Shown one piece after another: positions 20,462 to 30,041 of a stretch of 64,000 nt of DNA (within the stretch, counting starts at the first letter, position 1; each line of letters opens with the position of its first letter). The position numbers and the translations under genes are program-made. The notes under the pieces were generated by a model that did not search any database, was not told where the DNA came from, and was given only the letters and a program-made list of their open reading frames with translations. The stretch is from the NCBI RefSeq assembly GCF_015477765.1, contig NZ_JADLQQ010000004.1, forward strand, positions 1 to 64,000. The letters are read 5' to 3'. This DNA is from Nocardia transvalensis. Its GTDB lineage: Bacteria; Actinomycetota; Actinomycetes; Mycobacteriales; Mycobacteriaceae.

Positions 20462-21871
20462 TCAGCAGGTGCCGAGGGCGGTGCCCTGGTCGGTGCCGTA
20501 GCGGTGGCCGTGGCCGGGGGAGGGGGCCAGGGCGGACAGGAGGTCGGCGGTGGTTTGGATGAAGCCGATTACCGGGAGCCACTGGGGGCGGGGGGCATCC
20601 GAGCGGGTGCCGGTGAGATTCGGTGCGTGCCAGAGCAATTGTGGCGACCACTGCACGACCGGGTCCGAGGAGTTGGCGAGAACCGTTGCGCTGCCGTGGT
20701 GTACGCGGCCTGCCGGTGGGCCCGCCCACAGTGCGGCGCAGATTCGGCGCTGCTGGTCGGCGTCGTCGGCGAAGATCGCGCTGCCCGCGGTGGCGCCGAG
20801 GCTCTGGCCGTAGAGGTACAACCGTGGGCGGGGCGACATCCCGGCCAGCCGCTCCTCGAGGGCGGAGAACAGGGCCCGGGCCGACTGTTCGGCGGCGCGG
20901 CGGCCGAAGACGAAGGTGGCCCAGCTCGGCGCCTCCGAGTACTGCAGGCCGACCAGCGTCACATCCCCGCCGAACCGTTCGTCCAATCCGGCGGCGGCCT
21001 GCGCATCGATCCACCCCGACCCGGTCGGCACCACCATCACCAGATTCGACCGGTTCAATCCGCCCGATCGCTCCAACTCGCGGATCGCCAGAGCCACACG
21101 GGTGTTCAGATCCGGTGCCGACTTCAAACCCACATACACCCGCACCGCCCGAGAGGGTTGTCCGGCCACGAACTTGCGGCCCTCCGCCCCGAGCGACGGC
21201 CAGCTCACCACCGAGGCCGCACTGCCCGATCGGGTGACCGAAACCGGTTGCACCACGGTCGGATCCAGTGCGGCATTGGCCGACGCATACGCCGAGCGAC
21301 GCCAATCCACCACGGCGGGCAACAGGGCGAACTGGGTGGCCAAGACCGCGACCACCGCCAGCGCGACGCTGCGTGCACGACCCAAACGCCGGACCAGCCA
21401 CCGCACTCCGCGTGCCGCCCCGATGAGAATCCCCGCGATCACCGCGGTGCCGATCGCACAGCGCACCCAATACCCCGGACTCACGAAGGCGAATCCCATC
21501 GCGGCCCGCAACCGGTTCTGCCACTGCCAGGCATGGATGACGCTGCCCGCGACCACGACCGCACCGACCAGGGCAATCCGCAGGCGATGGTGAGCCCATC
21601 GCTGATTGATATCGAATCCCCGGCGCCGCAACAGAAACCGAGCAGACCCAGCGGCGCCCACACAGATCGCGATTAGCAACCCGCCCAGAATCGCCTGCGC
21701 CTCAGCGGTACGCGGCAGCAACCCGGGCGCCAGCGACACCGCAAGCCCCACCGTCACCGCGACGCTGGTGCCGATCCGCGGCGGCTTCCGAATGAATCGG
21801 CGCCGCGGCGTCCGCGACGGCACCGAATCCTGCTCCTGCTCCACAGATCTGGTCACGATGGTCGAACTCAC
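20462..21871 (-). CDS. Membrane alpha/beta-hydrolase (Abhydrolase_9 type)
   Basis: 469 residues. The N-terminal 200 contain several membrane helices (SVAVTVGLAVSLAPGLLPRT, ILGGLLIAICVGAAGSA, IALVGAVVVAGSVI, SVALAVVAVLATQFALLP). The C-terminal 250 are an alpha/beta-hydrolase domain opening with SWPSLGAEGRKFVAGQPS and carrying the nucleophile elbow LYLYGQSLGATAGSA. This two-part build matches actinobacterial proteins with an Abhydrolase_9 domain. The substrate is unknown; an envelope-lipid role is a guess from location. Its start at 21871 is 55 bases from the phospholipase A2 stop, and the two may be co-transcribed. Confidence 0.8.
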   Translation of the reverse strand: MSSTIVTRSVEQEQDSVPSRTPRRRFIRKPPRIGTSVAVTVGLAVSLAPGLLPRTAEAQAILGGLLIAICVGAAGSARFLLRRRGFDINQRWAHHRLRIALVGAVVVAGSVIHAWQWQNRLRAAMGFAFVSPGYWVRCAIGTAVIAGILIGAARGVRWLVRRLGRARSVALAVVAVLATQFALLPAVVDWRRSAYASANAALDPTVVQPVSVTRSGSAASVVSWPSLGAEGRKFVAGQPSRAVRVYVGLKSAPDLNTRVALAIRELERSGGLNRSNLVMVVPTGSGWIDAQAAAGLDERFGGDVTLVGLQYSEAPSWATFVFGRRAAEQSARALFSALEERLAGMSPRPRLYLYGQSLGATAGSAIFADDADQQRRICAALWAGPPAGRVHHGSATVLANSSDPVVQWSPQLLWHAPNLTGTRSDAPRPQWLPVIGFIQTTADLLSALAPSPGHGHRYGTDQGTALGTC

Positions 21872-21925
21872 TTCGAACTCCTGTTACGACAGAAAGATGT
21901 GCGATGACTGAGGCGAAGACGGCTC

Positions 21926-22711
21926 TCACGAAACCGGTTGCGGGAGTGGGCGTCCCGTCGAACCGAGACGGCGGTGACGTCGGGCCCCGGCGATCAGCGC
22001 GGCGACGGCGAGCAGTACGAGTGCCGCCGGACCGAGCACACGCAGCAGCTGGCCGGTGATCGCCGGTCCCGACAGCTCGACGCCGAACAGATGCTCCGGC
22101 ACCGGCGCGGCGTAGTTCTGGCGTCGCGAGTTCAGATCCACCGCGGTCGCGGCGACCGTCGCCATGACATCGCATTGCGCGCGGGCAAAGGCATCGGGCC
22201 GTGCGGCACAGGCGTCGTACATGCGCCGTTCGAGCGTCGCGTCGATGGCCTGGCGCGCCCAGGCCCCGAGCGGCTGCCCGTGCCGGTCGGCATAGCGCAG
22301 CATGTCGTAGCCGAGATCGTGTGCCTTGCAGGCGAGGTCGAACTCCGCGGGCAGCGGGATCGGCGACGAGCAATCACCCTTCGGATCGACCAGCAGCCCA
22401 TCGGTCAGCACCGGCCGGTATCCCGCGTCCGCCGGAAAGTCCCGCGGAATGGCCGCCGCCCAGGGTCGATCCCCGGCCAGTCCCGCCACCGCCGTCCGGG
22501 CGTCGGCGTTCTCGGCGGGAGAGATATCGACACCGGCCGCCGTGGCGGTGCCCGCCGGGACGAACGCCATCGTCGTGGTGGCGACGAGTGCGGCAGCGGC
22601 CGCGCCCGCGGCAGTGCGGCGCAGCACACCCGGACCTGTCGACCGGCGGTGGCGGCCACCGCTCGACCTCCGTGCCGCCGCTGCCGTGGGTACCTCTCGT
22701 GCTTCGCTCAT
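21926..22711 (-). CDS. Secreted or membrane-anchored phospholipase A2 family protein
   Basis: 261 residues. An Arg-rich start (RRSSGGRHRRSTGPGVLRR) and a hydrophobic segment (AAAGAAAAALVATTTMAFVP) form a signal sequence. The phospholipase A2 core contains CSSPIPLPAEFDLACKAHDL followed by GYDMLRY, where Cys-x-x-His-Asp provides the catalytic His-Asp pair and one half-cystine. A C-terminal membrane helix (VLGPAALVLLAVAALIAGAR) followed by basic residues suggests the mature protein stays anchored in the envelope. The family hydrolyses the sn-2 acyl bond of phospholipids. Confidence 0.82.
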   Translation of the reverse strand: MSEAREVPTAAAARRSSGGRHRRSTGPGVLRRTAAGAAAAALVATTTMAFVPAGTATAAGVDISPAENADARTAVAGLAGDRPWAAAIPRDFPADAGYRPVLTDGLLVDPKGDCSSPIPLPAEFDLACKAHDLGYDMLRYADRHGQPLGAWARQAIDATLERRMYDACAARPDAFARAQCDVMATVAATAVDLNSRRQNYAAPVPEHLFGVELSGPAITGQLLRVLGPAALVLLAVAALIAGARRHRRLGSTGRPLPQPVS

Positions 22712-22879
22712 GACAGCAAAAGCTAGGAATCGGGCACCGAAACGGTCCTCACGCTGGGGATCGGTTCGCGCACGGGCACGTCGGGTGAGTCGTCGTCACC
22801 TCTCGTACTCCGGTAGGGGGTGGCAATTCACCCGGAGGTATGAGGACGCGACCCGACGGGTGTTTCTACTGTCGTAGGC

Positions 22880-24109
22880 ATGGCTCGGATTGCGCATGCG
22901 GCGCGGCAGGTGGCTCGGACGACGCGGAATCCGAGCCGAGTGCGGCTGTGGTTCGACGGGTTCACCGTCCTGGTGACCGGCATCTTCTTCGCCGTCGCGT
23001 GGCCGACGCTGCACCTGACCCATCAGGTGCCCGTCGCCGCGCAACCGTTCATCGCCGGGCTGGCGGCGTTCCCGTTCGCGCTGATCCGGGTGAACCCCGC
23101 CCTGGGCTGGGCGGTGTCCGCGGGTTCGGCGCTGCTGATCGCGCTGGCGATTCCGAACCAACCCGATAACAACATCCCGTTCCAGGTGGTGCACATCCTG
23201 GCACTGTTCGCGCTGCTGTTCGCGGTGGCCGTGCGCGCCCAGATGCAGATCGTGCTGATCGCGTGGGCCGCCTCGTCGGTGCTGATGGGCACCACCATGG
23301 CCCGTACCCAGGATTCGTTCGGCGAGTCGTTCGGGTGGCCGATCGCGATGACCGGCCTGGTGGCCTTCGGGCTGCTGGTGCGCTGGCTGGTGCTCTCGCG
23401 CAAGGCGCTGGTGCAGAAGGAGGAGCAGAACGAGCTGGAGCGGGCGCGCCGGGCCATCCTCGAGGAGAAGGCCCGCATCGCCCGCGACCTGCACGACGTG
23501 GTCGCCCACCACATGTCGATGGTGGTGGTGCAGGCCCAGACCGCCCCGTACCGGGTGGCCGACGTATCACCGGCGGCGCGGGCGGAATTCGAATCGATCG
23601 GCGCGTCGGCACGCGAGGCGCTCAACGAGATCCGATCCATGCTCGGTGTGCTGCGCAGCGACGGCCAACTACCCGAGCATGCACCGCAACCGGCGGCGGC
23701 CGATGTGCTCACCCTGCTCGACGGTGCGCGCCGCGCCGGGGTGCCGATCGAGTGGACCGTCGACGGCGCGCTGGAGACGATTCCCGACACCACCGGGCTG
23801 GCGTTGTACCGGATCGTGCAGGAGTCGCTGTCCAACGCCTCCCGGCACGCGCCGCGCGCGGCGGTCCGCGTGCTGGTCGCGGTCGGCGCGACCGGCGTCG
23901 AGGTGGTGATCGGCAACGGGCCGGGCGAGACCCGCGCCGCGGGCACTCCGGGAACCGGGATAGCGGGAATGCGGGCACGGGCCGAGGCCATCGGCGGCAC
24001 CCTGACCGCGGGCCCCCGCGCGGACGGCGGCTACGAGGTGCGGGCACTGCTCCCGCTGGCCGCGGCCGCGGTCACCGCCGACGCGAGCACGGCAGCGGCC
24101 CAGCTGTGA
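22880..24109 (+). CDS. Sensor histidine kinase (NarL/LiaS-type, HisKA_3)
   Basis: 409 residues. The N-terminal third holds about five membrane helices (VLVTGIFFAVAWPTLHL, AFPFALIRVNPALGWAV, ILALFALLFAVAV, AMTGLVAFGLLV). Then come the HisKA_3 dimerisation helix with the phospho-accepting histidine (ARIARDLHDVVAHHMSMVVV) and a HATPase domain (LALYRIVQESLSNASRHAPR; GTGIAGMRARAEAIGGTLTA). Extracytoplasmic sensing loops are very short, typical of intramembrane-sensing kinases that respond to cell-envelope stress. Its partner regulator is at 25113, with uppP between them. Confidence 0.92.
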   Translation: MARIAHAARQVARTTRNPSRVRLWFDGFTVLVTGIFFAVAWPTLHLTHQVPVAAQPFIAGLAAFPFALIRVNPALGWAVSAGSALLIALAIPNQPDNNIPFQVVHILALFALLFAVAVRAQMQIVLIAWAASSVLMGTTMARTQDSFGESFGWPIAMTGLVAFGLLVRWLVLSRKALVQKEEQNELERARRAILEEKARIARDLHDVVAHHMSMVVVQAQTAPYRVADVSPAARAEFESIGASAREALNEIRSMLGVLRSDGQLPEHAPQPAAADVLTLLDGARRAGVPIEWTVDGALETIPDTTGLALYRIVQESLSNASRHAPRAAVRVLVAVGATGVEVVIGNGPGETRAAGTPGTGIAGMRARAEAIGGTLTAGPRADGGYEVRALLPLAAAAVTADASTAAAQL

Positions 24110-24152
24110 GCTCGCCGGGAGCGCGCGGAGTGCCCGTGCGAGACTCTTTCCG

Positions 24153-25103
24153 ATGCTCACCTATTTCCAAGCGATCGTCATCGGTGCGCTGCAGGGTGTC
24201 ACCGAGCTGTTCCCCATCTCCAGTCTCGGACATTCGGTGCTGGTCCCGGCCTGGCTCGGCGGTTCCTGGAAGAACCTGGTCACCCAGGGCGACTCCGACC
24301 ACGGGACGCCGTACCTGGCCTTCGTGGTCGCCCTGCACGTGGCCACGGCGGTGGCGCTGCTGATCTACTACCGGCGTGATTGGCGCGACATCGTCGTCGG
24401 CTTCGCGACCACGGTGCGTACCCGCCGGGTCGAGACGTCCGCACAGCGGCTGGCGTGGCTGATCGTGCTCGCCACCATCCCGGTCGGCCTGCTCGGGCTG
24501 CTGCTGGAGCATCCGCTGCGCACCATGTTCGCCACCCCGATCTATGCGAGCGTGTTCCTCGCGCTCAACGGCCTCGTGCTGATCGTCGGGGAGGGTCTGC
24601 GCCGCCGCAACGGGCCGACGCTGGTCGAGTACGGCCGCCGGTTCGCCGAACAACAGGCCCGCGCCGAGGCGCGGACGCGGGGTGTGGTGGTCGAGGAGCA
24701 GACCCGCGTCGCCTCCGACCAGCGGTTGGCCGCGCTGACGGTCAAGGATGCGCTGGGCATCGGCCTGGCCCAATCCGGTGCGCTGCTGGCCGGATTCAGC
24801 CGATCCGGCCTGACCATGGTCGGTGGCCTGCTGCGCGGGCTGGATCACGAGGACACCGCGAAGTTCGCCTTCCTGCTGGCGACGCCGGTGATCCTCGCGG
24901 CGGGAGTGCTGAAACTACCGGAACTGTTCGGCCAGCAGGGCGCGCACATCCACGGCCAGGCCCTGGTCGGCGCGATCGTGGCCGCGGTGTCGGCATGGCT
25001 GGCGGTCCGGTTCCTGGAAAAGTTCTTCCGGACCCGCACCCTGCTTCCCTTCGCGATCTACTGTCTGATCGCCGGGTTGGCGTCGATCATCCGGTTCGTG
25101 TAA
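24153..25103 (+). CDS. uppP: Undecaprenyl-diphosphatase (UppP/BacA)
   Basis: Membrane phosphatase that recycles undecaprenyl diphosphate, the lipid carrier of peptidoglycan synthesis. Overproduction of this family gives bacitracin tolerance. 316 residues, slightly long for the family. Catalytic motifs: QGVTELFPISSLGHS at residues 14-28 and LAGFSRSGLTMVGGL later, close to the family PGxSRSG pattern with Ala for Pro. Multiple membrane helices follow. An insert (about residues 150-190, FAEQQARAEARTRGVVVEEQ) is charged and unlike typical UppP. It lies between a histidine kinase and its response regulator with short gaps (43 and 9 bases), so all three are probably one transcript. Confidence 0.88.
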   Translation: MLTYFQAIVIGALQGVTELFPISSLGHSVLVPAWLGGSWKNLVTQGDSDHGTPYLAFVVALHVATAVALLIYYRRDWRDIVVGFATTVRTRRVETSAQRLAWLIVLATIPVGLLGLLLEHPLRTMFATPIYASVFLALNGLVLIVGEGLRRRNGPTLVEYGRRFAEQQARAEARTRGVVVEEQTRVASDQRLAALTVKDALGIGLAQSGALLAGFSRSGLTMVGGLLRGLDHEDTAKFAFLLATPVILAAGVLKLPELFGQQGAHIHGQALVGAIVAAVSAWLAVRFLEKFFRTRTLLPFAIYCLIAGLASIIRFV

Positions 25104-25112
25104 AGGTCGGAT

Positions 25113-25772
25113 GTGTCCATCACCGTATTGATCGCCGACGACCAGGCGATGGTGCGCCAGGGTTTCGGGGCCCTGCTCGCCGCACAGTCCGATATCAGCG
25201 TCGTCGGAGACGCCCCGAACGGCAAGATCGCGATCACCGAGGCCAAGCGGCTGCGCCCGGACGTGGTCCTGATGGACGTGCGCATGCCGGAGATGAACGG
25301 CCTGGATGCCGCGCGCGCGATCCTGGCCGCCGGATTCGATCCGCCGGTGCGGGTGCTGATGCTCACCACCTTCGACATCGACGACTACGTCTACGAGGCA
25401 TTGAGCCTGGGCGCCAGCGGCTTTCTGCTCAAGGACGCACCCGCCGACGAGTTGGTGCGCGCGGTGCGGGTGGTCGCCGAGGGACAGGCGTTGCTGGCGC
25501 CGACGGTGACGAGGAGGCTCATCGCCGACGTGATGCGGCGCCGCGCCCGCCCCAAGCCGGCGCCCGCGCTGGACGCATTGACGCCGCGCGAACGTGAGGT
25601 GCTCGAACTCATCGCCAAGGGCATGTCCAACACCGAGATCGCCGAGACCCTGTTCGTCGCCGAGCAGACGGTGAAAACCCATGTGTCTAAGGTGTTCTCG
25701 AAGTTGAATCTGCGCGATCGCGCCCAGGCGGTGGTGCTGGCCTACGAGTCCGGTCTGGTCACCCCGGGCTGA
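25113..25772 (+). CDS. LuxR/NarL-family response regulator
   Basis: 219 residues from GTG 25113. The receiver domain has the acidic pocket IADDQAM and the phospho-acceptor in PDVVLMDVRMPEMNG, with LMLTTFD and GFLLKDAPADELVRAV completing it. The C-terminal HTH is typical LuxR (LTPREREVLELIAKGMSNTE, then EQTVKTHVSKVFSKL). It is the likely partner of the upstream kinase. Starting nine bases after uppP, it should be co-expressed with it, so the system may adjust UppP dosage in response to envelope stress. This last point is an inference. Confidence 0.93.
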   Translation: MSITVLIADDQAMVRQGFGALLAAQSDISVVGDAPNGKIAITEAKRLRPDVVLMDVRMPEMNGLDAARAILAAGFDPPVRVLMLTTFDIDDYVYEALSLGASGFLLKDAPADELVRAVRVVAEGQALLAPTVTRRLIADVMRRRARPKPAPALDALTPREREVLELIAKGMSNTEIAETLFVAEQTVKTHVSKVFSKLNLRDRAQAVVLAYESGLVTPG

Positions 25773-25825
25773 GCGCGCTCGGGTAGGATCGCGGACTTGT
25801 ACGTCGCCGGAAGGGGGATCGCAGG

Positions 25826-27487
25826 GTGTTGAACGGCGGTGACGTGTTCGCGGGCTTCGCCATCGAACGGCTGCTCGGTCAGGGCGGCATGGGGTCGGTC
25901 TATCTGGCGCGGCATCCGCGGCTGTCCCGGCTGACCGCGCTGAAGTTGCTGAACCGGGAACTGTTCAGCGATGCGGAGATTCGGGCCCGGTTCGAGCGGG
26001 AGGCCGATCTGGTCGCACAGCTCGACCACCCGAATATCGTCGCCGTCTACGACCGCGGCGTCGAGGACGATCAGCTGTGGATCAGCATGCAGTATGTGGA
26101 CGGGGTGGACGCCGCCGCGGTGAACCCCCACACCATGCCGCCCGAGCGCGCGGTGCAGATCATCGAAGGTGTCGCCGCCGCACTGGATTACGCGCACAGC
26201 AACGGCGTGCTGCACCGGGATGTGAAGCCCGCCAACATCATGCTGGCGCGCTCCGGCGGGGGTAAAGGGGAGCGGGTGTTCCTCACCGACTTCGGCATCG
26301 CCCGGCTGCGGGAGGATTCCACCCACCTGACCCAGGCCGGAATGTTCACCGCCACGCTGGCCTACGCCTCACCCGAACAGATGACCGGCGTCGAGCTGGA
26401 TCACCGCTCCGACCAGTATTCGCTGGCGTGCGCGCTGTATTGGCTGTTGACCGCGACGGGGCCGTTCGACTCCGAACATCCCTCCGAGGTGATCCGCGGC
26501 CATCTGCAACTGCCGGTCCCCCCGGTCAGCGCCCGCCGCCACGGACTGTCCCCGGCCATGGATGCGGTGATCGCCCGCGCCATGGCCAAACGGCCGGGCG
26601 AGAGGTTCACCAGCTGCACCGAATTCGCCGCCGCCGCCAGGCACGCGCTCACGGTACTGGCCTCTCCGGTGCCGCAACCGGTTCCGGCGGCGGTGGGCAT
26701 GGCAGGCCCGCCGTTCGGCCTGCCTGCTAATCCGGTTGCTGCACAAGGTTATTCACCCGTACCGATGCAGCAAGCGGCCGGACCGGTCGCACCGATGAGG
26801 TATCCGCCGCCGGGCTTCCCGGGGAATTCTGCAGGGCCGCAACCGGTGCCACGGCGATCGTCGAGCATGCTCGGATGGATCATCGTCGCCGTCGTGGTGT
26901 TGCTCGCGGCGGCGATCACCACCGTTGCCGTGGTGATGTACACATCGCAGGACTCGTCGGATGCCGCCGCAGAGCGCATCAATGCCGACCCGCCCGCGTT
27001 CTCGTCGATCCACGCCGCCTTCCCGCACCTGCTCACACGAGTAGATTCCGACGATTCCGCCTCCGGGTACGACGACACCCGGTGCAAACGGGTTGCCGCA
27101 GGGCGCATTTTGAGCCCTCCGCTGGGCAGCGTGAACATCGCGAACTGGGCCGGCGCGGCGGACTGCTGGAACGATCACCGCGGTGACGTGCCGAGATGGT
27201 CGGTCCTCGCCTTCCGGTCGGCGGCCGAGGCCCGAGCCGCGCTCGCGACACTTCCGGCGAACAAGCAGGCGACAGGCACGCGGGACGGGATCACCTACAC
27301 CAGCCACCAGTGGCGTGAGGTGACCGACGTGGTCGAGCGCAATTACGTTGCCATGACCTTCGAGTCGGATCCGAAGCGATCCCACTATGTCGTCTTCGCG
27401 GCAGGTGAGCGCTGGCCGTCGCTCAACACCGGGGTGACCGAATCCCGCTTCACCGACTGGTGGAAGACGTTGCCGCTCGGGAACTGA
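25826..27487 (+). CDS. Membrane Ser/Thr protein kinase (PknB family)
   Basis: 553 residues from GTG 25826 with GGAAGGGGGATC upstream. Kinase domain residues about 12-270: G-loop LLGQGGMGSVYLA, lysine K40 in ALKLL, catalytic loop LHRDVKPANIML (D132), TDFGIARL (D155), and PEQMTGVELDHRSDQYSLAC. A Pro-rich linker follows, then one membrane helix (about 349-372, WIIVAVVVLLAAAITTVAVV) and an extracellular domain of about 170 residues with two cysteines (DTRCKRVA, AADCWNDHRG), resembling PknH-type sensor domains. It starts 53 bases after the response regulator and may be read through from that operon. Confidence 0.9.
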   Translation: MLNGGDVFAGFAIERLLGQGGMGSVYLARHPRLSRLTALKLLNRELFSDAEIRARFEREADLVAQLDHPNIVAVYDRGVEDDQLWISMQYVDGVDAAAVNPHTMPPERAVQIIEGVAAALDYAHSNGVLHRDVKPANIMLARSGGGKGERVFLTDFGIARLREDSTHLTQAGMFTATLAYASPEQMTGVELDHRSDQYSLACALYWLLTATGPFDSEHPSEVIRGHLQLPVPPVSARRHGLSPAMDAVIARAMAKRPGERFTSCTEFAAAARHALTVLASPVPQPVPAAVGMAGPPFGLPANPVAAQGYSPVPMQQAAGPVAPMRYPPPGFPGNSAGPQPVPRRSSSMLGWIIVAVVVLLAAAITTVAVVMYTSQDSSDAAAERINADPPAFSSIHAAFPHLLTRVDSDDSASGYDDTRCKRVAAGRILSPPLGSVNIANWAGAADCWNDHRGDVPRWSVLAFRSAAEARAALATLPANKQATGTRDGITYTSHQWREVTDVVERNYVAMTFESDPKRSHYVVFAAGERWPSLNTGVTESRFTDWWKTLPLGN

Positions 27488-27499
27488 ACGGGTGCGCGG

Positions 27500-27676
27500 T
27501 CAGGGGGTAGCGCGCTCGTCGAGCACCATATGTCCCGCGTCGACCAGGATCTGGCGCGCGCGTTTTCGGACCTCGCAATCGTCGACTGTGCAGCATCTGT
27601 GGATCTGCATCGCCTCGTGGGCTTGTTCGGGCGTCAGCGGACCGGGGTCGAGAGTGCAGTCGAAGATGAACATCAT
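27500..27676 (-). CDS. Small hypothetical protein
   Basis: 58 residues if the ATG at 27676 is used (MMFIFDCTLDPGPLTPEQAH...). The open frame extends upstream to 27790, but that part has poor third-position G/C and looks non-coding. Three cysteines occur, two adjacent (HRCCTVDDC). No domain recognised. The gene is convergent with the kinase gene, 12 bases from its stop. Between 27677 and 27842 there is only intergenic DNA with REP-like CATCCCGGC pieces. Confidence 0.45.
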   Translation of the reverse strand: MMFIFDCTLDPGPLTPEQAHEAMQIHRCCTVDDCEVRKRARQILVDAGHMVLDERATP

Positions 27677-27842
27677 GGTGCCGACCAGATTCTTCGCGTG
27701 GGACAACGTGCAGGTACCAACGCGAAAAGCGTAGCTTGGCGGCTCTGCCTCCCGGCGCGCTTTCTCGACGCTTGTCCGCCCTGCGTGCATTCCTGTTCAT
27801 CCCGGCGTGCCGACCCCGTCATCCCGGCAGGATGTCGGGACC

Positions 27843-28874
27843 TCAGCCGAAGAACGCGGCGGCCTCCTGGTATCGATCCGTCGGCACCAACTTCAGCTGT
27901 TTGGTGGCCTCCGACAGCGGGACCAGATCGATCGCGGTGCCGTGCAGCGCGACCATCTGCCCGAATTGCCCGTCGTGGACGGCCTCGGCGGCGTGCACGC
28001 CGAACCGGGTCGCCAGCACCCGGTCGTAGGCGGTCGGCTTGCCGCCGCGCTGCACGTGCCCGAGGACGGTGGTCCGCACCTCCTTGCCGATGCGGCGCTC
28101 GATCTCGACACCCAGCTGATGGGCGACGCCGGTGAAGCGCTCGTGCCCGTATTCGTCGACCCCGCCCTCGCGCAGCGTGAACGATCCCGGTGCGGGTTTG
28201 GCGCCCTCGGCCACCACGCAGATGAAATGCGAATCGCCGCGCTGGAAGCGGCGTTTGATCATGGTGCAGACCTCGTCGACATCGAAGGGCTCCTCCGGCA
28301 CCAGCGTCAGATGTGCGCCCGAGGCGATTCCGCAGTTGATCGCGATCCAGCCCGCGTGCCTGCCCATCACCTCCACCAGCATCACCCGCTGATGCGATTC
28401 GGCGGTGGTGTGCAGCCGGTCTATGGCGTCGGTGGCGATGCTGACGGCGGTGTCGTGACCGAAGGTCGTATCGGTGAAGTCGATGTCGTTGTCGATCGTC
28501 TTGGGCACCCCGACCACCGGGACGCCTTCGTCGGCCAGCCAACTGGCCGCGGTGAGCGTGCCTTCGCCGCCGATCGGAATGAGCGCGTCGATGCCGTTGT
28601 CGTCCAAGGTCTGTTTGACCCGGCCGAGCCCGGCGCGCAGCACGTCCGGATTGGTGCGCGCGGTGCCGAGCATGGTGCCGCCCTTGGTGAGCAACCGGTC
28701 GGTGCGGTCGTCGTTGTGGATGTGGATCTTGCGATCCTCGAGTAGGCCGCGCCAGCCGTCCTGGAAACCGACGATCGCGTCCCCGTAGCGGCCGTTCGCG
28801 GTGCGAACGACGGCTCGGATGACCGCGTTCAAGCCTGGGCAGTCCCCGCCTCCGGTCAAGACTCCGATGCGCAT
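27843..28874 (-). CDS. pfkA: 6-phosphofructokinase
   Basis: Phosphorylates fructose 6-phosphate to the 1,6-bisphosphate, the committed step of glycolysis. 343 residues from ATG 28874. It begins [20 protein letters not shown]. The nucleotide motif is IPIGGEGTL, whose glycine after the acidic residue marks ATP use rather than pyrophosphate. The sugar-binding [13 protein letters not shown] and [12 protein letters not shown] are present. The combination of Gly in GGEGT and Lys in PKTIDND is shared with other actinobacterial enzymes. It corresponds to Rv3010c, which in M. tuberculosis lies between gatA and gatB. The frame stays open far upstream of 28874, but that part is antisense-like and out of family. 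Confidence 0.93.
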   Translation of the reverse strand: MRIGVLTGGGDCPGLNAVIRAVVRTANGRYGDAIVGFQDGWRGLLEDRKIHIHNDDRTDRLLTKGGTMLGTARTNPDVLRAGLGRVKQTLDDNGIDALIPIGGEGTLTAASWLADEGVPVVGVPKTIDNDIDFTDTTFGHDTAVSIATDAIDRLHTTAESHQRVMLVEVMGRHAGWIAINCGIASGAHLTLVPEEPFDVDEVCTMIKRRFQRGDSHFICVVAEGAKPAPGSFTLREGGVDEYGHERFTGVAHQLGVEIERRIGKEVRTTVLGHVQRGGKPTAYDRVLATRFGVHAAEAVHDGQFGQMVALHGTAIDLVPLSEATKQLKLVPTDRYQEAAAFFG

Positions 28875-28966
28875 GTCCGCTATCTTGCCGGGCGCGCGCC
28901 GACAGCGCAGCCCCGACCCCGTGAACCCCGTCTCATTCGGAGGCCGCGGGTATGAGTTCGCGCTGT

Positions 28967-29866
28967 TCAGCGGGTCGCCGCGCAACGGCCCACAGGCAGC
29001 TCGGTCAGATGCTTGCCGACCAGGCCCACCATCTTGTTCAGGATCTGGGTGCCCTCGTCGAAGGAGCCGGAACCGGCCTGTGCGGCAAGGGCGATCGCCA
29101 CCTGCCCGGTCGAGGTGGTTACCACGCCGAACTGGCGCACCAGATAGTTGCCGTTCGGATCGGGGCCCCAGCCGCCTTTGTACTCCGCGTTGTCGAGGCG
29201 TCCCAGACCCCACTGCTGGCCCCACACCACCTTGCCCATCAAACTGGTGACGGTGTCGGCGTCGGGCAGGCACGGCAGCCGCGAGGCGAACCGGACCTGG
29301 TCGGCCAGCGACCACTCGGCCTGGCCGAATGACGAATACTGCGGTCGGGTCCGGGTCGCGGGCACCTCGGTGACGGTGTCACCGCCCTCGCGCAGCACCG
29401 CCTCGACGGCACGGGCGGCGGTGTCCGGACTGCCCAGCGACTGCCACAGGCCGTCGGCGGCGGCGTTATCGGATTCGGTGATGGCCGCCGACATCTGGTA
29501 GGTGCTGGTGTTGCCGTTGGTGCGCAGCACGGCCAGGGTCAGCGGCACCTTCATCGTCGACCACGCGGGTCCGGTGGTCCAGTCACCCATGGACACCACC
29601 TGTTCGCCGCCGACGGCCATGATCGCCATCCCGGCGTGGCCGCCCAGTGTCGGCCGCAGTTCGGCGAAATCGGCTGCGAGCGAACCGGGCAGCGCCACGA
29701 CCGCGCCTTTGGCCACGGTGCCGCTGGTGGGGGCGACGAAACCGCCCGCGGTGTTCTCCGAGGCCGAGGAGCAGCCCGCCACACCGACCGCGAGTACCGC
29801 GCCGCACAGCGCGGCCAGCAGCCGTGCTCGCAGTCGCGCGCCGAAAGTGCCGGATACTGGGCGCAT
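28967..29866 (-). CDS. Lipoprotein with class A beta-lactamase-type motifs
   Basis: 299 residues from ATG 29866, which begins a lipoprotein signal ([20 protein letters not shown], lipobox VAGC). The mature part carries three motifs in the order and spacing of serine beta-lactamases and PBPs: SxxK in [14 protein letters not shown] in [11 protein letters not shown] and KGG in [12 protein letters not shown] classical Glu166-type loop is not evident, so lactam hydrolysis is not implied; a peptidoglycan-related or inactive binding role is equally likely. It is a paralogue of the next gene upstream (30042-30959), with matching segments SLAADFA, W-T-T-G-x-A-W-S-T and GSGSFD/DSGSFD. Confidence 0.75.
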   Translation of the reverse strand: MRPVSGTFGARLRARLLAALCGAVLAVGVAGCSSASENTAGGFVAPTSGTVAKGAVVALPGSLAADFAELRPTLGGHAGMAIMAVGGEQVVSMGDWTTGPAWSTMKVPLTLAVLRTNGNTSTYQMSAAITESDNAAADGLWQSLGSPDTAARAVEAVLREGGDTVTEVPATRTRPQYSSFGQAEWSLADQVRFASRLPCLPDADTVTSLMGKVVWGQQWGLGRLDNAEYKGGWGPDPNGNYLVRQFGVVTTSTGQVAIALAAQAGSGSFDEGTQILNKMVGLVGKHLTELPVGRCAATR

Positions 29867-30041
29867 TTCGCGCGGCCCGAACCGGCTGTCCGGCCACCAT
29901 CGCGGTGCGTCCACCCGTTCACCTCCACAGTTGTGGGGCGGCCCGCACTCGCGCCACCCACTAGTCGAGGCATTCTGGTGCCGTCACCGGGTCGGGGTCA
30001 AATGCTGTGACCGGCGGTGTCGCATATGTGCCGAAGCTGGT

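Noticed and set aside
20240..21676. Plus-strand frame opposite the membrane alpha/beta hydrolase
   Set aside because: The minus-strand frame has membrane helices and the GQSLGA nucleophile motif; the plus-strand one is a shadow.
27843..28874. pfkA as a pyrophosphate-dependent enzyme because of PKTIDND
   Set aside because: The nucleotide motif is GGEGT with glycine at the discriminating position, which fits ATP use; Lys in PKTIDND also occurs in ATP-dependent actinobacterial enzymes.
28875..29315. Upstream extension of the pfkA reading frame
   Set aside because: It lies antisense-like over the lipoprotein gene; family length and the [11 protein letters not shown] start place the true start at 28874.
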